Source of the DNA: Paraburkholderia tagetis
Lineage (GTDB): Bacteria > Pseudomonadota > Gammaproteobacteria > Burkholderiales > Burkholderiaceae
Direction: 5' to 3'
DNA: 49,202 nt
Assembly: GCF_022213065.1 (NCBI RefSeq)
Contig: NZ_JAKLJA010000044.1
Location: 1-49,202 of the forward strand
Translations under genes and position numbers: made by a program
Shown here: positions 1 through 7,495 of the stretch, one piece after another
Numbering within the stretch: the stretch's first letter is position 1
How the letters are laid out: each line of letters begins with the position of its first letter
The notes under the pieces: model-generated
The model's database searches: none
What the model was told of the DNA's origin: nothing
What the model saw: the letters and a program-made list of their open reading frames with translations, nothing else

Positions 1-96
1 TTCAAGGTCGCCATCACCGCCTGCATGCGCAAACTGCTCACCATGCTTAACGCCATGATCCACAATTCAACTCCCTGGAACACCCGCGACGCTTGA
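1..96 (+). pseudogene. IS110-family transposase, C-terminal end (cut by window edge)
   Basis: The first base is in frame with a 31-residue tail ending in TGA at 94-96. It contains ACMRKLLTMLNAM followed by a TPW tripeptide. This arrangement is typical of the extreme C-terminus of IS110/IS1111-type (DEDD recombinase) transposases, a match made from memory of the family. Only the tail is in the window, so it could end a full insertion sequence or be a remnant. It points toward the 3' end of the catabolic operon, about 135 bp away, so the operon may once have extended further left. Confidence 0.72.
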
Positions 97-111
97 CTTC
101 CAATACGGTTG

Positions 112-160
112 CTTTTCTTTGCGGCTGCAAAGAAAAGTAGGGGCCGCCCCGCACAGGGGC
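112..160. repeat. Hairpin-rich intergenic repeat of Burkholderiaceae type
   Basis: A perfect 11-bp inverted repeat (CTTTTCTTTGC at 112-122, GCAAAGAAAAG at 127-137, loop GGCT) is followed by a second one (GCCCC at 146-150, GGGGC at 156-160). I recall very similar spacer blocks many times in Burkholderia and Paraburkholderia genomes; this is memory, not a search. The block lies between the transposase tail and the convergent acyl-CoA ligase gene and may stop transcription from either side. Confidence 0.6.
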
Positions 161-231
161 AACGCTAATAGACCGACACGAACACAAGGAAACGCGAAGG
201 AACCACAACAAAAAAACCAACATCAATTCTC

Positions 232-1908
232 TCAATCCTGCCGTTTCTTCATAGCGCGCGTATCGATACAACACGGCATGCCGGGCAGCGTGCGCGCGAG
301 GTCCTTGAGCGCGGCGCGCTGGACCTTCTGCGTGCCGGTCAGCGGCAGCGCATCGACGAACGCGACATAGCCGGGCGCCTTGAAATAAGCGAGTTGCGCG
401 AGGCAGAGCTGCACGAGCTCGGCGGCACGTTCGGCACGTTCGGCGCCGCGCAGCGGCTCGCGCAAGACGATGCAGGCGAGCACTTCGTCGCCGCGCACCG
501 CATCGGGGGTGGCCGCGACGGCCACGTCGGCTACGCACGGATGCTTGCGCAGCACGCTCTCGACCTCGACTGCCGAGATGTTCTCGCCGCTGCGGCGAAT
601 CACGTTCTTCTTGCGGTCGATGAAGTACATCTGGCCGTCGGCGTCTTGCTTCACGATGTCGCCGGTATGGAACCAGCCGCCTTCCCACGCCGACGCCGTT
701 GCTTCGGCATCCTTGAGATATTCGCGGAAGAAACCCCGGCGCGGATAGTCGCCGCTCACGCGCACGAGCAACTCGCCAGGTTCGCCCGTCGGCGCCGGCT
801 GGCCATTGTCGCCGACGATGCGCACCTCCAGCGCCGCCTCGGGCTTGCCGAAGCACGACCGGCCGATGTTGCGCGGCTCGCGGTTGGCGATCACCACGGC
901 GCCCGCGCCGGTTTCGGTCATCGCCCAGGCTTCGAGCAGCGGGATGCCGAAGCGCGTTTCGAAGGGCGCGTGCAAGGTCTTGTCGACGCCGGCGCCAAAG
1001 CCGAAGCGCACCGCGTGGTCGCCGTCGTTCGCGCTTTCCGGCGCCCCGAGCAGCATGGCCGGCATCACGCCGAGATAGTGGATCACGGTCGCGCGCGAGG
1101 CGCGCACGCTGTCCCACCAGCTACGCGGATGAAAGCGGTCGAGCGCGACGATGGCGCCGCCCGCGAGGATCATCGCCATGGTCGAGTACGCCATCGCGTT
1201 CATGTGCGTCATCGGCAGCGGCGTGATGAGGCGCTCGACGCCGGGGCGCAATGTGCACAGGCCACCGATGCGGTTGTACCAGAGGCCCGCGAGCAGAAAG
1301 TATTCGTTGGGCAGCACGCAGGCCTTCGGGCGGCCCGTCGTGCCCGAGGTGTAGAGCAGGGCGCATTCGGTATCGGCATCGGGCGTGCGCGCGTGCGGTG
1401 CGTTGGCGGCGCGCGGGATCGCTTGCCTATCGGCATCGGCATCGGCATCGGCATCTGCATCGCAGATCGCGACGCTGCGTTGCGCGGCAAGCGCTGCCGC
1501 GTGCAGATCGGCGTGACGCGCGGCGGGCGCAATGGCGAGATCGAGCTCGCTATGGCCCGTGATGTATTCGAGCTCGGCGGCGCGCAGTTCGGTGGAGAGC
1601 GGCACGACCGAGGCGCCGAGTGCGTTCAGCGCGAGCCAGTGCAGGAAGAACGCGGGCCGGTTCTCCAGCATCAGGCCCGCGCGATGGCCCGGCCCGAAGC
1701 CCGCAGCGCGGTAGCGTGCGGCGAGCGCGTCCACGCGTGCGAGCGCCTCGCCGTAACGCAGCGTTTGCGCGTCGATGCCGTAGATCTGCGCGGTCTCCGG
1801 CAGAACGACGAGAAAGTCGTGATCTGGATAGCGCTCGGCGCTTGCTGCAAAAGCCGCGTAAACGGACGCGTAAGGCAACGGAGCGGAATGGCGTTGTTCG
1901 TGGTTCAC
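232..1908 (-). CDS. AMP-forming acyl-CoA synthetase / CoA ligase (ANL superfamily)
   Basis: This ligase should activate a carboxylic acid via an acyl-adenylate to its CoA thioester. From the GTG at 1908 it has 558 residues. The AMP-binding P-loop LLYTSGTTGRPK is at about 184-195, followed by an MTETGAG motif, GWFHTGD, a DRKKNVIRRSGENIS hinge region and the C-terminal catalytic lysine in GTQKVQ (about K528). GTG at 1920 is an alternative start that overlaps the upstream beta-subunit stop as GTGA; either start implies translational coupling. It is the last gene of the reductase-alpha-beta-ligase operon, so the substrate or product of the oxygenase is probably used as a CoA ester. Residues 150-160 are a DADADADADAD stretch made by a hexanucleotide repeat. 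The true substrate is unknown: aryl, aryl-alkyl or alicyclic acids all fit. Confidence 0.87.
   Translation of the reverse strand: MNHEQRHSAPLPYASVYAAFAASAERYPDHDFLVVLPETAQIYGIDAQTLRYGEALARVDALAARYRAAGFGPGHRAGLMLENRPAFFLHWLALNALGASVVPLSTELRAAELEYITGHSELDLAIAPAARHADLHAAALAAQRSVAICDADADADADADRQAIPRAANAPHARTPDADTECALLYTSGTTGRPKACVLPNEYFLLAGLWYNRIGGLCTLRPGVERLITPLPMTHMNAMAYSTMAMILAGGAIVALDRFHPRSWWDSVRASRATVIHYLGVMPAMLLGAPESANDGDHAVRFGFGAGVDKTLHAPFETRFGIPLLEAWAMTETGAGAVVIANREPRNIGRSCFGKPEAALEVRIVGDNGQPAPTGEPGELLVRVSGDYPRRGFFREYLKDAEATASAWEGGWFHTGDIVKQDADGQMYFIDRKKNVIRRSGENISAVEVESVLRKHPCVADVAVAATPDAVRGDEVLACIVLREPLRGAERAERAAELVQLCLAQLAYFKAPGYVAFVDALPLTGTQKVQRAALKDLARTLPGMPCCIDTRAMKKRQD
1428..1471. 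repeat. Hexanucleotide tandem repeat (CGGCAT)n inside the acyl-CoA ligase gene
   Basis: Four exact CGGCAT units with flanking near-copies encode alternating Asp-Ala on the minus strand. The unit is six bases, so copy-number change would lengthen or shorten the linker ahead of the P-loop without a frameshift. Confidence 0.8.
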
Positions 1909-1916
1909 CGCGTGCC

Positions 1917-2429
1917 TCACATGAAGAGCTGGACCGACGGCAGCGCCGCTTCGCAATTGAGCAGGTCGATGCGCTTTTCGCGAATGCGCAGCGCGCCGTC
2001 TTCCTCGACGAGGTGATGGCGCACGACGCCCGTGAAGACGAGTTGCTCGTCGCCGCGTACCTCGGCGTAGAAGAACGGTGTGCGCGTGCGATAGCCATCG
2101 GCGCCGGCCGACTCGATCTCGGGGCGTTGCAGCACGTGCTGGCAGCGGCTCTCGGGCTGCTGCGAGAAGGCGCGCGGCTGCTTCAGGCGCTCGATGCGCA
2201 ACTGGAGCAGCAGGCGGTCCTCGTACATCAGCGAGGCGTGATTGAGTCCGTCGCGCTGATCGGGCGCGAGCGGAATCCAGTAGAGGCCGTCTTCGGTGAA
2301 CAGCTCGTACCATGCGTCGAGCTGCTTTTCGTCGATGAGGCGCGCCTCGCGGTAGACGAAGTCGATCAGCGTCTCTCGCAGGGCATTGTCGATCGATGGA
2401 GGCATCGCAGGGGTCATCACTGGGGTCAT
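1917..2429 (-). CDS. Aromatic-ring-hydroxylating dioxygenase, beta (small) subunit
   Basis: Small subunit of a two-subunit Rieske oxygenase, an NTF2-like fold that packs under the catalytic alpha subunits and is structural. It has about 170 residues, usual for the family, with the typical opening VYREARLIDEKQLDAWYELF, then a DGLYWIPL segment and a late REKRIDLLNCE strand. An ATG at 2450 overlaps the alpha stop as ATGA, but the ATG at 2429 has an AGGA box about 8 nt upstream, so I prefer 2429. Several in-frame ATGs follow in an M-T-P repeat, and the exact N-terminus is uncertain by about 10 residues. It lies between the alpha subunit and the CoA ligase with overlapping ends on both sides. Confidence 0.86.
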   Translation of the reverse strand: MTPVMTPAMPPSIDNALRETLIDFVYREARLIDEKQLDAWYELFTEDGLYWIPLAPDQRDGLNHASLMYEDRLLLQLRIERLKQPRAFSQQPESRCQHVLQRPEIESAGADGYRTRTPFFYAEVRGDEQLVFTGVVRHHLVEEDGALRIREKRIDLLNCEAALPSVQLFM

Positions 2430-2446
2430 CACTTGTGTCCTCGGGA

Positions 2447-3766
2447 TCATTTCAACGCTTGCGGCGCCATGTAGCGCGCCCATGCACGGAACTGGTTGCG
2501 CATCGAGATCTCGCTCGTGCCGTTGACGGTGAGCTCCGGTGCTTGCGCCTCGTCGGCGCGATAGTCGCGGTGCAGGCTCACCCATGCGTTGCCGTTCGCG
2601 GCGAGCCCTTCCTGGATCGCGCGGTAGGCGTGCAGGTCGTCGTGACCCACCACCGACATCGGCGAGTTGATGAGGCGCGAATACGTGAGCGTGCGTTGCA
2701 GCAGCACCTCGGGCGCGCCCTTCAGGCGGAAGGTCCACGACTCGATTACGGTCTTGTCCGGCGCGATGGGGCGCACCACGCGAATCGCCTGAATCGCGCC
2801 CTTGATCGTGAGGCTCGGGTAGTAGACCGTGTTGTGGCGCGCGGTGCCGAGCACCTGCCTGGCCTTCTCCTCGCCCCAGGCGGCGGCCAGTTGCTGCTCG
2901 TATTCGGGCAGCGCCGAATAGCTCGAATGGATCGAGAAGTTCACGCCCGTGTAGCTGTGCCCGTTCTCGAAGACGCGCACGCCCATGCCGTCGAAGAACG
3001 CGTAGTCGGACACGAACGGCACGAACTGCTCGATCGCCATGGGTTTCGGTTCGTCGGCGCTCTTGCCGTCCCAGAGCTTTTTCGCCGTGCCTGCCGACGA
3101 CTCGTGCGCCACCATCGGATGCATCGTGTCGTTGAGGTTCTCGACGAACATCTTCCAGTTGCAGTTGTGCACGTAGCGCAGGCAGCCGCCCGCGATCTCC
3201 AGCTCGCCTTCGGGCGAGCGGTCGGCCATGTTGTCGATGGACGAGAGCGAGTCGCCGAAATATTCGCTGAACGACGGGCCTTCGTCGGACAGCCGCACGA
3301 ACACGAAGCCGCGATACGTCTGAACGTTGGCGACGGCGGTGAGGCCCTGTCCCGAGGGGCACTCGCTCATGCGCGTACCTTCATAGCCGTTCTTCAGCGG
3401 GATTGCGAGCGGCTTGCCATCGGTCTTGTAGGTCCACGCATGATAAGGACAGCGGAAGAATTTGCCGGTGTTGCCGTTGGGCGCGCTCACGAGCTTCGCG
3501 CCTTTGTGCGCGCAGCGGTTCTTCAGCACGCGCACGCTGCCATCGGCCTGGCGCACCATTACGAGCGGCTCTTTGGCGATGTCGACGGTGAGATAGTCGC
3601 CGGTGTTGGGCACCTGGCTCGTGTGGCCGAGATAGACCCAGGTGCGGTGAAAGAGCCGCTCCATTTCGAGGTCGAATACTTCCTGATCCAGATAGACGTC
3701 GCGGTGAACCTGGTCCGGCTCGACGAGCGCGGCGAGTGCTGCGGCGTCTTCGCGATAGCGGGGCAT
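2447..3766 (-). CDS. Aromatic-ring-hydroxylating dioxygenase, alpha (catalytic) subunit
   Basis: Terminal oxygenase that inserts O2 into an aromatic or related ring using electrons from the adjacent reductase. The protein has 439 residues. The N-terminal Rieske domain carries C85-x-H87 and C106-x2-H109. The catalytic domain has the mononuclear iron motif NLNDTMHPMVAHE, with bridging D213 and ligands H216 and H221, and a late DD pair near 376-377 that could give the third ligand. The length and the presence of a beta subunit place it among benzoate-, salicylate- or anthranilate-type oxygenases rather than alpha-only vanillate or phthalate types. The substrate cannot be assigned. The gene is 89 bp downstream of the reductase and overlaps the beta region by ATGA. 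All metal ligands are intact, so it should be active. Confidence 0.93.
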   Translation of the reverse strand: MPRYREDAAALAALVEPDQVHRDVYLDQEVFDLEMERLFHRTWVYLGHTSQVPNTGDYLTVDIAKEPLVMVRQADGSVRVLKNRCAHKGAKLVSAPNGNTGKFFRCPYHAWTYKTDGKPLAIPLKNGYEGTRMSECPSGQGLTAVANVQTYRGFVFVRLSDEGPSFSEYFGDSLSSIDNMADRSPEGELEIAGGCLRYVHNCNWKMFVENLNDTMHPMVAHESSAGTAKKLWDGKSADEPKPMAIEQFVPFVSDYAFFDGMGVRVFENGHSYTGVNFSIHSSYSALPEYEQQLAAAWGEEKARQVLGTARHNTVYYPSLTIKGAIQAIRVVRPIAPDKTVIESWTFRLKGAPEVLLQRTLTYSRLINSPMSVVGHDDLHAYRAIQEGLAANGNAWVSLHRDYRADEAQAPELTVNGTSEISMRNQFRAWARYMAPQALK

Positions 3767-3855
3767 GACGGGGCTCCTTGGCTGGGGCTTGGTGCGTTTG
3801 TATGTTTATACGTTGGCGTGCGGTGCGGTGCGGTGCGTTGTGTTGGGGCGCGTGC

Positions 3856-4866
3856 CTATGCGTCGATCACGAGGCGACCCGCACGGGCGCGCGACACGCA
3901 GATATGCATCACGTTGCCCGAGCACTTTTCGGCAACGCTGAGGCAGTAATCGCGATGATCGACATCGCCTTCAATCACGCCTACCTGGCACACGCCGCAT
4001 TCGCCGCGCTTGCAGTCGTAGAGCGGATCGAGTCCGGCGTCGAGCATGGCGTCGAGGATCGTCTGCGCGGGGGCCACGGTGAGCGTCACGCCGCTCTGGC
4101 GTAGCTCGACTTCGAACGCGGCGTCGCCAGCCTGGGGCGCCGCGGTCGCGAACAGCTCGGAGCGGATGCGCTCGCGCGGCCAGCCGCGTTCGGTGGCGAG
4201 CGCGATGACCGCGTCGATCAGGCCTTGCGGGCCGCACACATAGAGCGGCTGGCCCGGCGTGAGCGTGGTGAACAGGCGTGCGAGATCGAAGCGCTGGGCT
4301 TCGCTGGCTTCGTCGTCGCCATAGAGGTGCAGGTGCTCGCCCGCGAGCGCGCGCAATGCGTCGACGAAGGCAAGTTGCGAGATCGAGCGCCCGGTGTAGT
4401 GCAACGCGTAGCGGGACGCGCGCGCGGCGAGCGCGGCGGCCATCGAGGCGATCGGCGTGATGCCGATGCCGCCCGCGATCAGCACGGCGTCGGCGCTGGC
4501 GGCATCCGCTTCGAGTGCGAACGCGTTGACCGGCGGGGCGATGCGCAGCGTATCGCCGGCGCGCACTTGCGTGTGCATCCACAGCGAACCGCCCGCGCCC
4601 GTGTCTTCGCGGCGCACGGCGATCAGATAGCAATCGGGAGCCTGCTCGCATGCGGTGCAGGCATCGGACGCGAGATTGACGAGCGAATAGGCGCGCCAAT
4701 CATTGCCGTCGCCGCCCACTTGCACGCGAATATGCGCGCCTGCGGTGAAGCCGGGCAGGGCGCGGCCATCGGCGGCGCGCAGACGAAAGGCCGTGACGTG
4801 CGACGTGAGCGGCTCCATGGCCTCGACGATAACGTCGAAGGCATCGGTGACGGGCGCGGCGCTCAT
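3856..4866 (-). CDS. Flavin/[2Fe-2S] oxygenase reductase, phthalate dioxygenase reductase type
   Basis: NAD(P)H-dependent electron-transfer partner of the oxygenase. The 336-residue protein has a flavin-binding barrel with RAYSL near residue 60, a nucleotide-binding domain with LIAGGIGITPI and a YVCGPQGL segment, and a C-terminal plant-type ferredoxin domain with C285-x4-C290-x2-C293 and C323 (MHICVSRA). Flavin first and ferredoxin last is the VanB/PDR order (class IA), unlike the N-terminal ferredoxin of BenC-like reductases. The ATG at 4866 has GGAG 7 nt upstream. It is the first gene of the leftward operon. Pairing a PDR-type reductase with an alpha-beta oxygenase is less usual. Confidence 0.92.
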   Translation of the reverse strand: MSAAPVTDAFDVIVEAMEPLTSHVTAFRLRAADGRALPGFTAGAHIRVQVGGDGNDWRAYSLVNLASDACTACEQAPDCYLIAVRREDTGAGGSLWMHTQVRAGDTLRIAPPVNAFALEADAASADAVLIAGGIGITPIASMAAALAARASRYALHYTGRSISQLAFVDALRALAGEHLHLYGDDEASEAQRFDLARLFTTLTPGQPLYVCGPQGLIDAVIALATERGWPRERIRSELFATAAPQAGDAAFEVELRQSGVTLTVAPAQTILDAMLDAGLDPLYDCKRGECGVCQVGVIEGDVDHRDYCLSVAEKCSGNVMHICVSRARAGRLVIDA

Positions 4867-5268
4867 CGCGAGGCTCCTTGGGCGGCGGCGCGGCCGAGCG
4901 ATGTCCGGGGTGTCATGAAAGCTGTCATGAGGTGTCTCCTGAGCGATTCACGGGACCGGACGCTGCGGTGTCTGGCGTGCATGGCGATGTGGGGCTACAT
5001 GTCTCGATCGGCGGGATTGACGCGTCGGGAAGGCTGTCTGTGTGCAAACCTGCGCGTAAACCCTTTAGATTCGAAAATATGAAAATTCATGTGTTTTATT
5101 GGATAATGAAAAAAACCGGCTGTCAAGGCGGGTGCGCCCGAGGCGGTGCACCGTGAACCATCGGAGCAGGCGGAGATGCAGGTGAGCACGGCGGGAAACT
5201 GCGAAGGGGTCGAGGCAAGATGAATACGGACAGGACACGCGCGGCGGCATGCCGTGCGAGGAGGGGAC
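4867..5268. promoter_or_regulatory. Divergent control region of the catabolic cluster
   Basis: This 402-bp spacer separates the outward-facing reductase and thiolase-like genes and contains no convincing gene. An AT-rich core at about 5064-5115 interrupts otherwise GC-rich DNA. It holds an inverted repeat ATGAA-aa-TTCAT (5079-5090) and a possible rightward -10 GATAAT (5102-5107) without a clear -35 box. A second inverted repeat, CATGA-N7-TCATG, spans 4914-4929 nearer the reductase. These would suit a substrate-responsive regulator; no regulator gene lies in the window. Confidence 0.5.
5079..5090. promoter_or_regulatory. Candidate operator, inverted repeat in the AT-rich divergent promoter core
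   Basis: ATGAA and TTCAT arms separated by two bases form a 12-bp dyad just upstream of the possible -10 box at 5102-5107. Location and symmetry suggest a protein-binding site; no regulator family can be named from this alone. Confidence 0.4.
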
Positions 5269-6438
5269 ATGCAATCTGATTTCGATGGCGCTGCCGTTGT
5301 CTGCGGCGTGGAAGTGCCGTACCGCCGCCAGGCGCCGGAGCACACGACGGGCGATTTGCTCGCCCAGGCGTTTGCGCTCGCGCTCGAGCAATCGGGGTTC
5401 GATGCGCGCGAAGTGGACGGTGTTGGCGTGGCGTCGTTCACGCTCGCGCCCGATCATGCGATCGACATGGCCTGGCGGCTGGGCATCAGCCCGCGCTGGT
5501 GCATGGACGACTGCCACGGCGGCGCAAGCGCGATCAACATGCTGCAGCACGCGATTCGCGCGGTGCAGCACGGCGACGCCTCGGTGATCGTGCTGCTGTC
5601 CGGCGACCGCTTCGAGGCCGCCGATTTCCGGCAACTGATCGAGCACTACAACCTCACGACGCGCACGTATCTGCGGCCGCTCGAGAACGGCGGGCCGAAC
5701 AGCCTCTTCGCGATGCTCACGCAGCGCCACGCGCGGCGCTACGGGCTGCAGGCGCGCGATTACAGCGCGTTGTGCGTGGCGCAGCGCGAGTGGGCCGGGC
5801 TCAATCCGGACGCGGTGTATCGCACGCCGCTCACGCTCGACGAGTACCTCGCGGCGCCGCGCGTTGCCGACCCGCTCGGGCGCTTCGATTGCGTGCCCGT
5901 GGTGTGCGGCGCGAATGCCATCGTGGTGGCGCGCGCGGATCTCGTGAAAACGCGGAGCGAAGCGGCGAACGCGCCGCTCCACGTGCGCGCGCTGCAATGC
6001 CGCTACAACCCCGATCATCAGATGGGCGACGGTCTGGAGACCGGCCTCGCGGCGCTTGCGGGCACGCTCTGGACCCAAGCCGAGGCCGCGCCAGCCGACA
6101 TCGACGTGATCTCGGTCTACGACGACTATCCGGTGATGTCGCTGATCCAGCTCGCCGATCTCGGTTTTGCGCCAGACGGCGACCTGCGCGCGCTGATTGC
6201 GCGTATCGCGTCACGCGAGCTGCCGGTGAACACCTCGGGCGGACAGCTCTCGGCCGGGCAGGCGGGCGCGGCGGGCGGCATGCACGGGCTCGTGGAAGCG
6301 ATCCGGCAATTGCAGGGCGCGGCGGGCGCGCGTCAGGTGCGCGAGGCGCGGCTCGCGCTCGTGAGCGGCTACGGCATGGTGCAGTATCGCTACGGCATGT
6401 GCGCGAACGCCGTGGTGCTCGAAAGGAGGCAGGCATGA
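5269..6438 (+). CDS. Thiolase-superfamily protein (thiolase-like / lipid-transfer type, possible retro-aldolase)
   Basis: The 389-residue protein has a thiolase fold signature: DDCHGGASA aligns its C82 with the thiolase nucleophile region, and NTSGGQLSAGQAGAAGG (about 321-337) matches the family motif NPSGGLLSxGHPxGATG. Q331 stands where biosynthetic and degradative thiolases have the catalytic His of GHP. The C-terminus lacks the usual CxGGG motif and reads YGMVQYRYGMC, with Y373 and Y375. Members of this branch form complexes with DUF35 proteins, such as Ltp2 in steroid side-chain cleavage and BbsB in toluene degradation. The next gene is such a DUF35 protein and overlaps by ATGA. The ATG at 5269 has a strong AGGAGGGG box; the in-frame GTG at 5254 lies upstream of it. 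Function inferred: C-C bond cleavage of a CoA ester. Confidence 0.82.
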   Translation: MQSDFDGAAVVCGVEVPYRRQAPEHTTGDLLAQAFALALEQSGFDAREVDGVGVASFTLAPDHAIDMAWRLGISPRWCMDDCHGGASAINMLQHAIRAVQHGDASVIVLLSGDRFEAADFRQLIEHYNLTTRTYLRPLENGGPNSLFAMLTQRHARRYGLQARDYSALCVAQREWAGLNPDAVYRTPLTLDEYLAAPRVADPLGRFDCVPVVCGANAIVVARADLVKTRSEAANAPLHVRALQCRYNPDHQMGDGLETGLAALAGTLWTQAEAAPADIDVISVYDDYPVMSLIQLADLGFAPDGDLRALIARIASRELPVNTSGGQLSAGQAGAAGGMHGLVEAIRQLQGAAGARQVREARLALVSGYGMVQYRYGMCANAVVLERRQA

Positions 6439-6752
6439 GCGAGACGGTTCTGGTGATCCCGCGCTGCAATGCGTGCGGCGAGGCCCTTTTTCCGGCGCGC
6501 TACCGCTGCCCGCGCCCGCGTTGTGGCGCGGCGGACTGGACGAGCGAGCCCGCGGCGGGCGGCGCCGTGGAGGAGACTACGGTGGTGCGGCATCGCGTGG
6601 GCGCGCAGGGCGCGGGCGACGTGTATCTCTCAAGCGTGCGCACGCAGGCGGGACCGGTGGTGATCGCGCGCAGCGACACGGCGCTGCGTGAGGGCGAAAG
6701 GGTGGCGCTCACCATCGACGAGGCCATGCGGGTGTGGGCGCGAGCGCGCTAG
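6435..6752 (+). CDS. DUF35 zinc-ribbon / OB-fold protein, partner of the thiolase-like protein
   Basis: A 105-residue protein with an N-terminal rubredoxin-like zinc ribbon (CNAC and CPRPRC) and a C-terminal OB-fold-like strand region (about 38-105). Its start overlaps the thiolase-like stop as ATGA, with an AGGAGG box just upstream. Small DUF35 proteins of this form are obligate partners of thiolase-like aldolases and thiolases (ChsH2 C-terminal domain, BbsA, archaeal HMG-CoA pathway). Here it should complete the active complex and perhaps help bind acyl-CoA. It is shorter than fused MaoC-DUF35 forms and has no MaoC domain. Confidence 0.85.
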   Translation: MSETVLVIPRCNACGEALFPARYRCPRPRCGAADWTSEPAAGGAVEETTVVRHRVGAQGAGDVYLSSVRTQAGPVVIARSDTALREGERVALTIDEAMRVWARAR

Positions 6753-6935
6753 ACGCTCATCATCGAGAGTCCTTCGGCGGGCGCGGCGGCAGGCATAGCG
6801 GCGAGCACGGCGCAGGCAGGAGCGGCGCGCGCGCAGCCTGCGCGGCCATGCGAAAATGCGAGCTTTCCCGGCCTGGCGCCATGCACACCTTGCCGACTTT
6901 CGTTTTCGCAACTGTTTCCGCAACGATTGAACTGT

Positions 6936-7346
6936 ATGACCGATCCAGCCGACGAAGCGCCGCAGCAGCCCACGGCCTTCGAACTCGTCGGCGGCGAGGC
7001 GCGCGTGCGCGAGCTCGTCGACCGTTTTTATGACCTGATGGACCTCGAGCCCGAGTTTGCCGGCATCCGCGCGATGCACCCGCAGACGCTGGACGGCTCG
7101 CGCGACAAGCTGTTCTGGTTCCTGTGCGGCTGGCTTGGCGGACCGGACCACTACATCGAGCGCTTCGGCCATCCGCGCCTGCGCGCGCGTCATCTGCCGT
7201 TCGCCATCGCCTCGTCCGAGCGCGACCAGTGGCTGCGCTGCATGGCGTGGGCGATGGATGATGTCGGGCTGCCCGAGGCGCTGCGCGAGCGCCTGCTGCA
7301 TTCGTTTTTCGATACCGCCGACTGGATGCGCAATCGTCCGGGTTGA
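6936..7346 (+). CDS. Group II truncated haemoglobin
   Basis: A small haem protein (136 residues) of the 2-over-2 globin family, likely cytoplasmic and involved in O2 or NO chemistry or redox protection. Visible family marks are FYDLMDLEP in the B region, a GHPRLRARHLPF block carrying the proximal histidine (F8), and ERDQWLRCM with the invariant Trp of the G helix, followed by WAMDDVGLP. There is no good ribosome-binding site before ATG 6936; TTG at 6927 is an alternative. It stands alone between the catabolic cluster and alaX. A 183-bp spacer upstream shows no recognisable element. Confidence 0.88.
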   Translation: MTDPADEAPQQPTAFELVGGEARVRELVDRFYDLMDLEPEFAGIRAMHPQTLDGSRDKLFWFLCGWLGGPDHYIERFGHPRLRARHLPFAIASSERDQWLRCMAWAMDDVGLPEALRERLLHSFFDTADWMRNRPG

Positions 7347-7495
7347 GGCGGCGCCTGAGAACCCGGCTGAGAACCGACTGGCCCGGTGAGCGCACCGGTA
7401 CAGTCCGGCGGCGGCGCGCGCACAGTCTGTATTTTGGGCTGATGCGCGCGTCACCATAATGCAGGATCCGGCACCCAAGCGAGACGATTGATCCC

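Noticed and set aside
119..370. 83-codon plus frame near the left repeat
   Set aside because: It runs through the hairpin repeat and into the antisense of the ligase end; not protein-like.
394..2016. 540-codon plus-strand frame opposite the acyl-CoA ligase
   Set aside because: The opposite strand carries all AMP-ligase motifs; this frame has only low-complexity Arg/Ala/His sequence.
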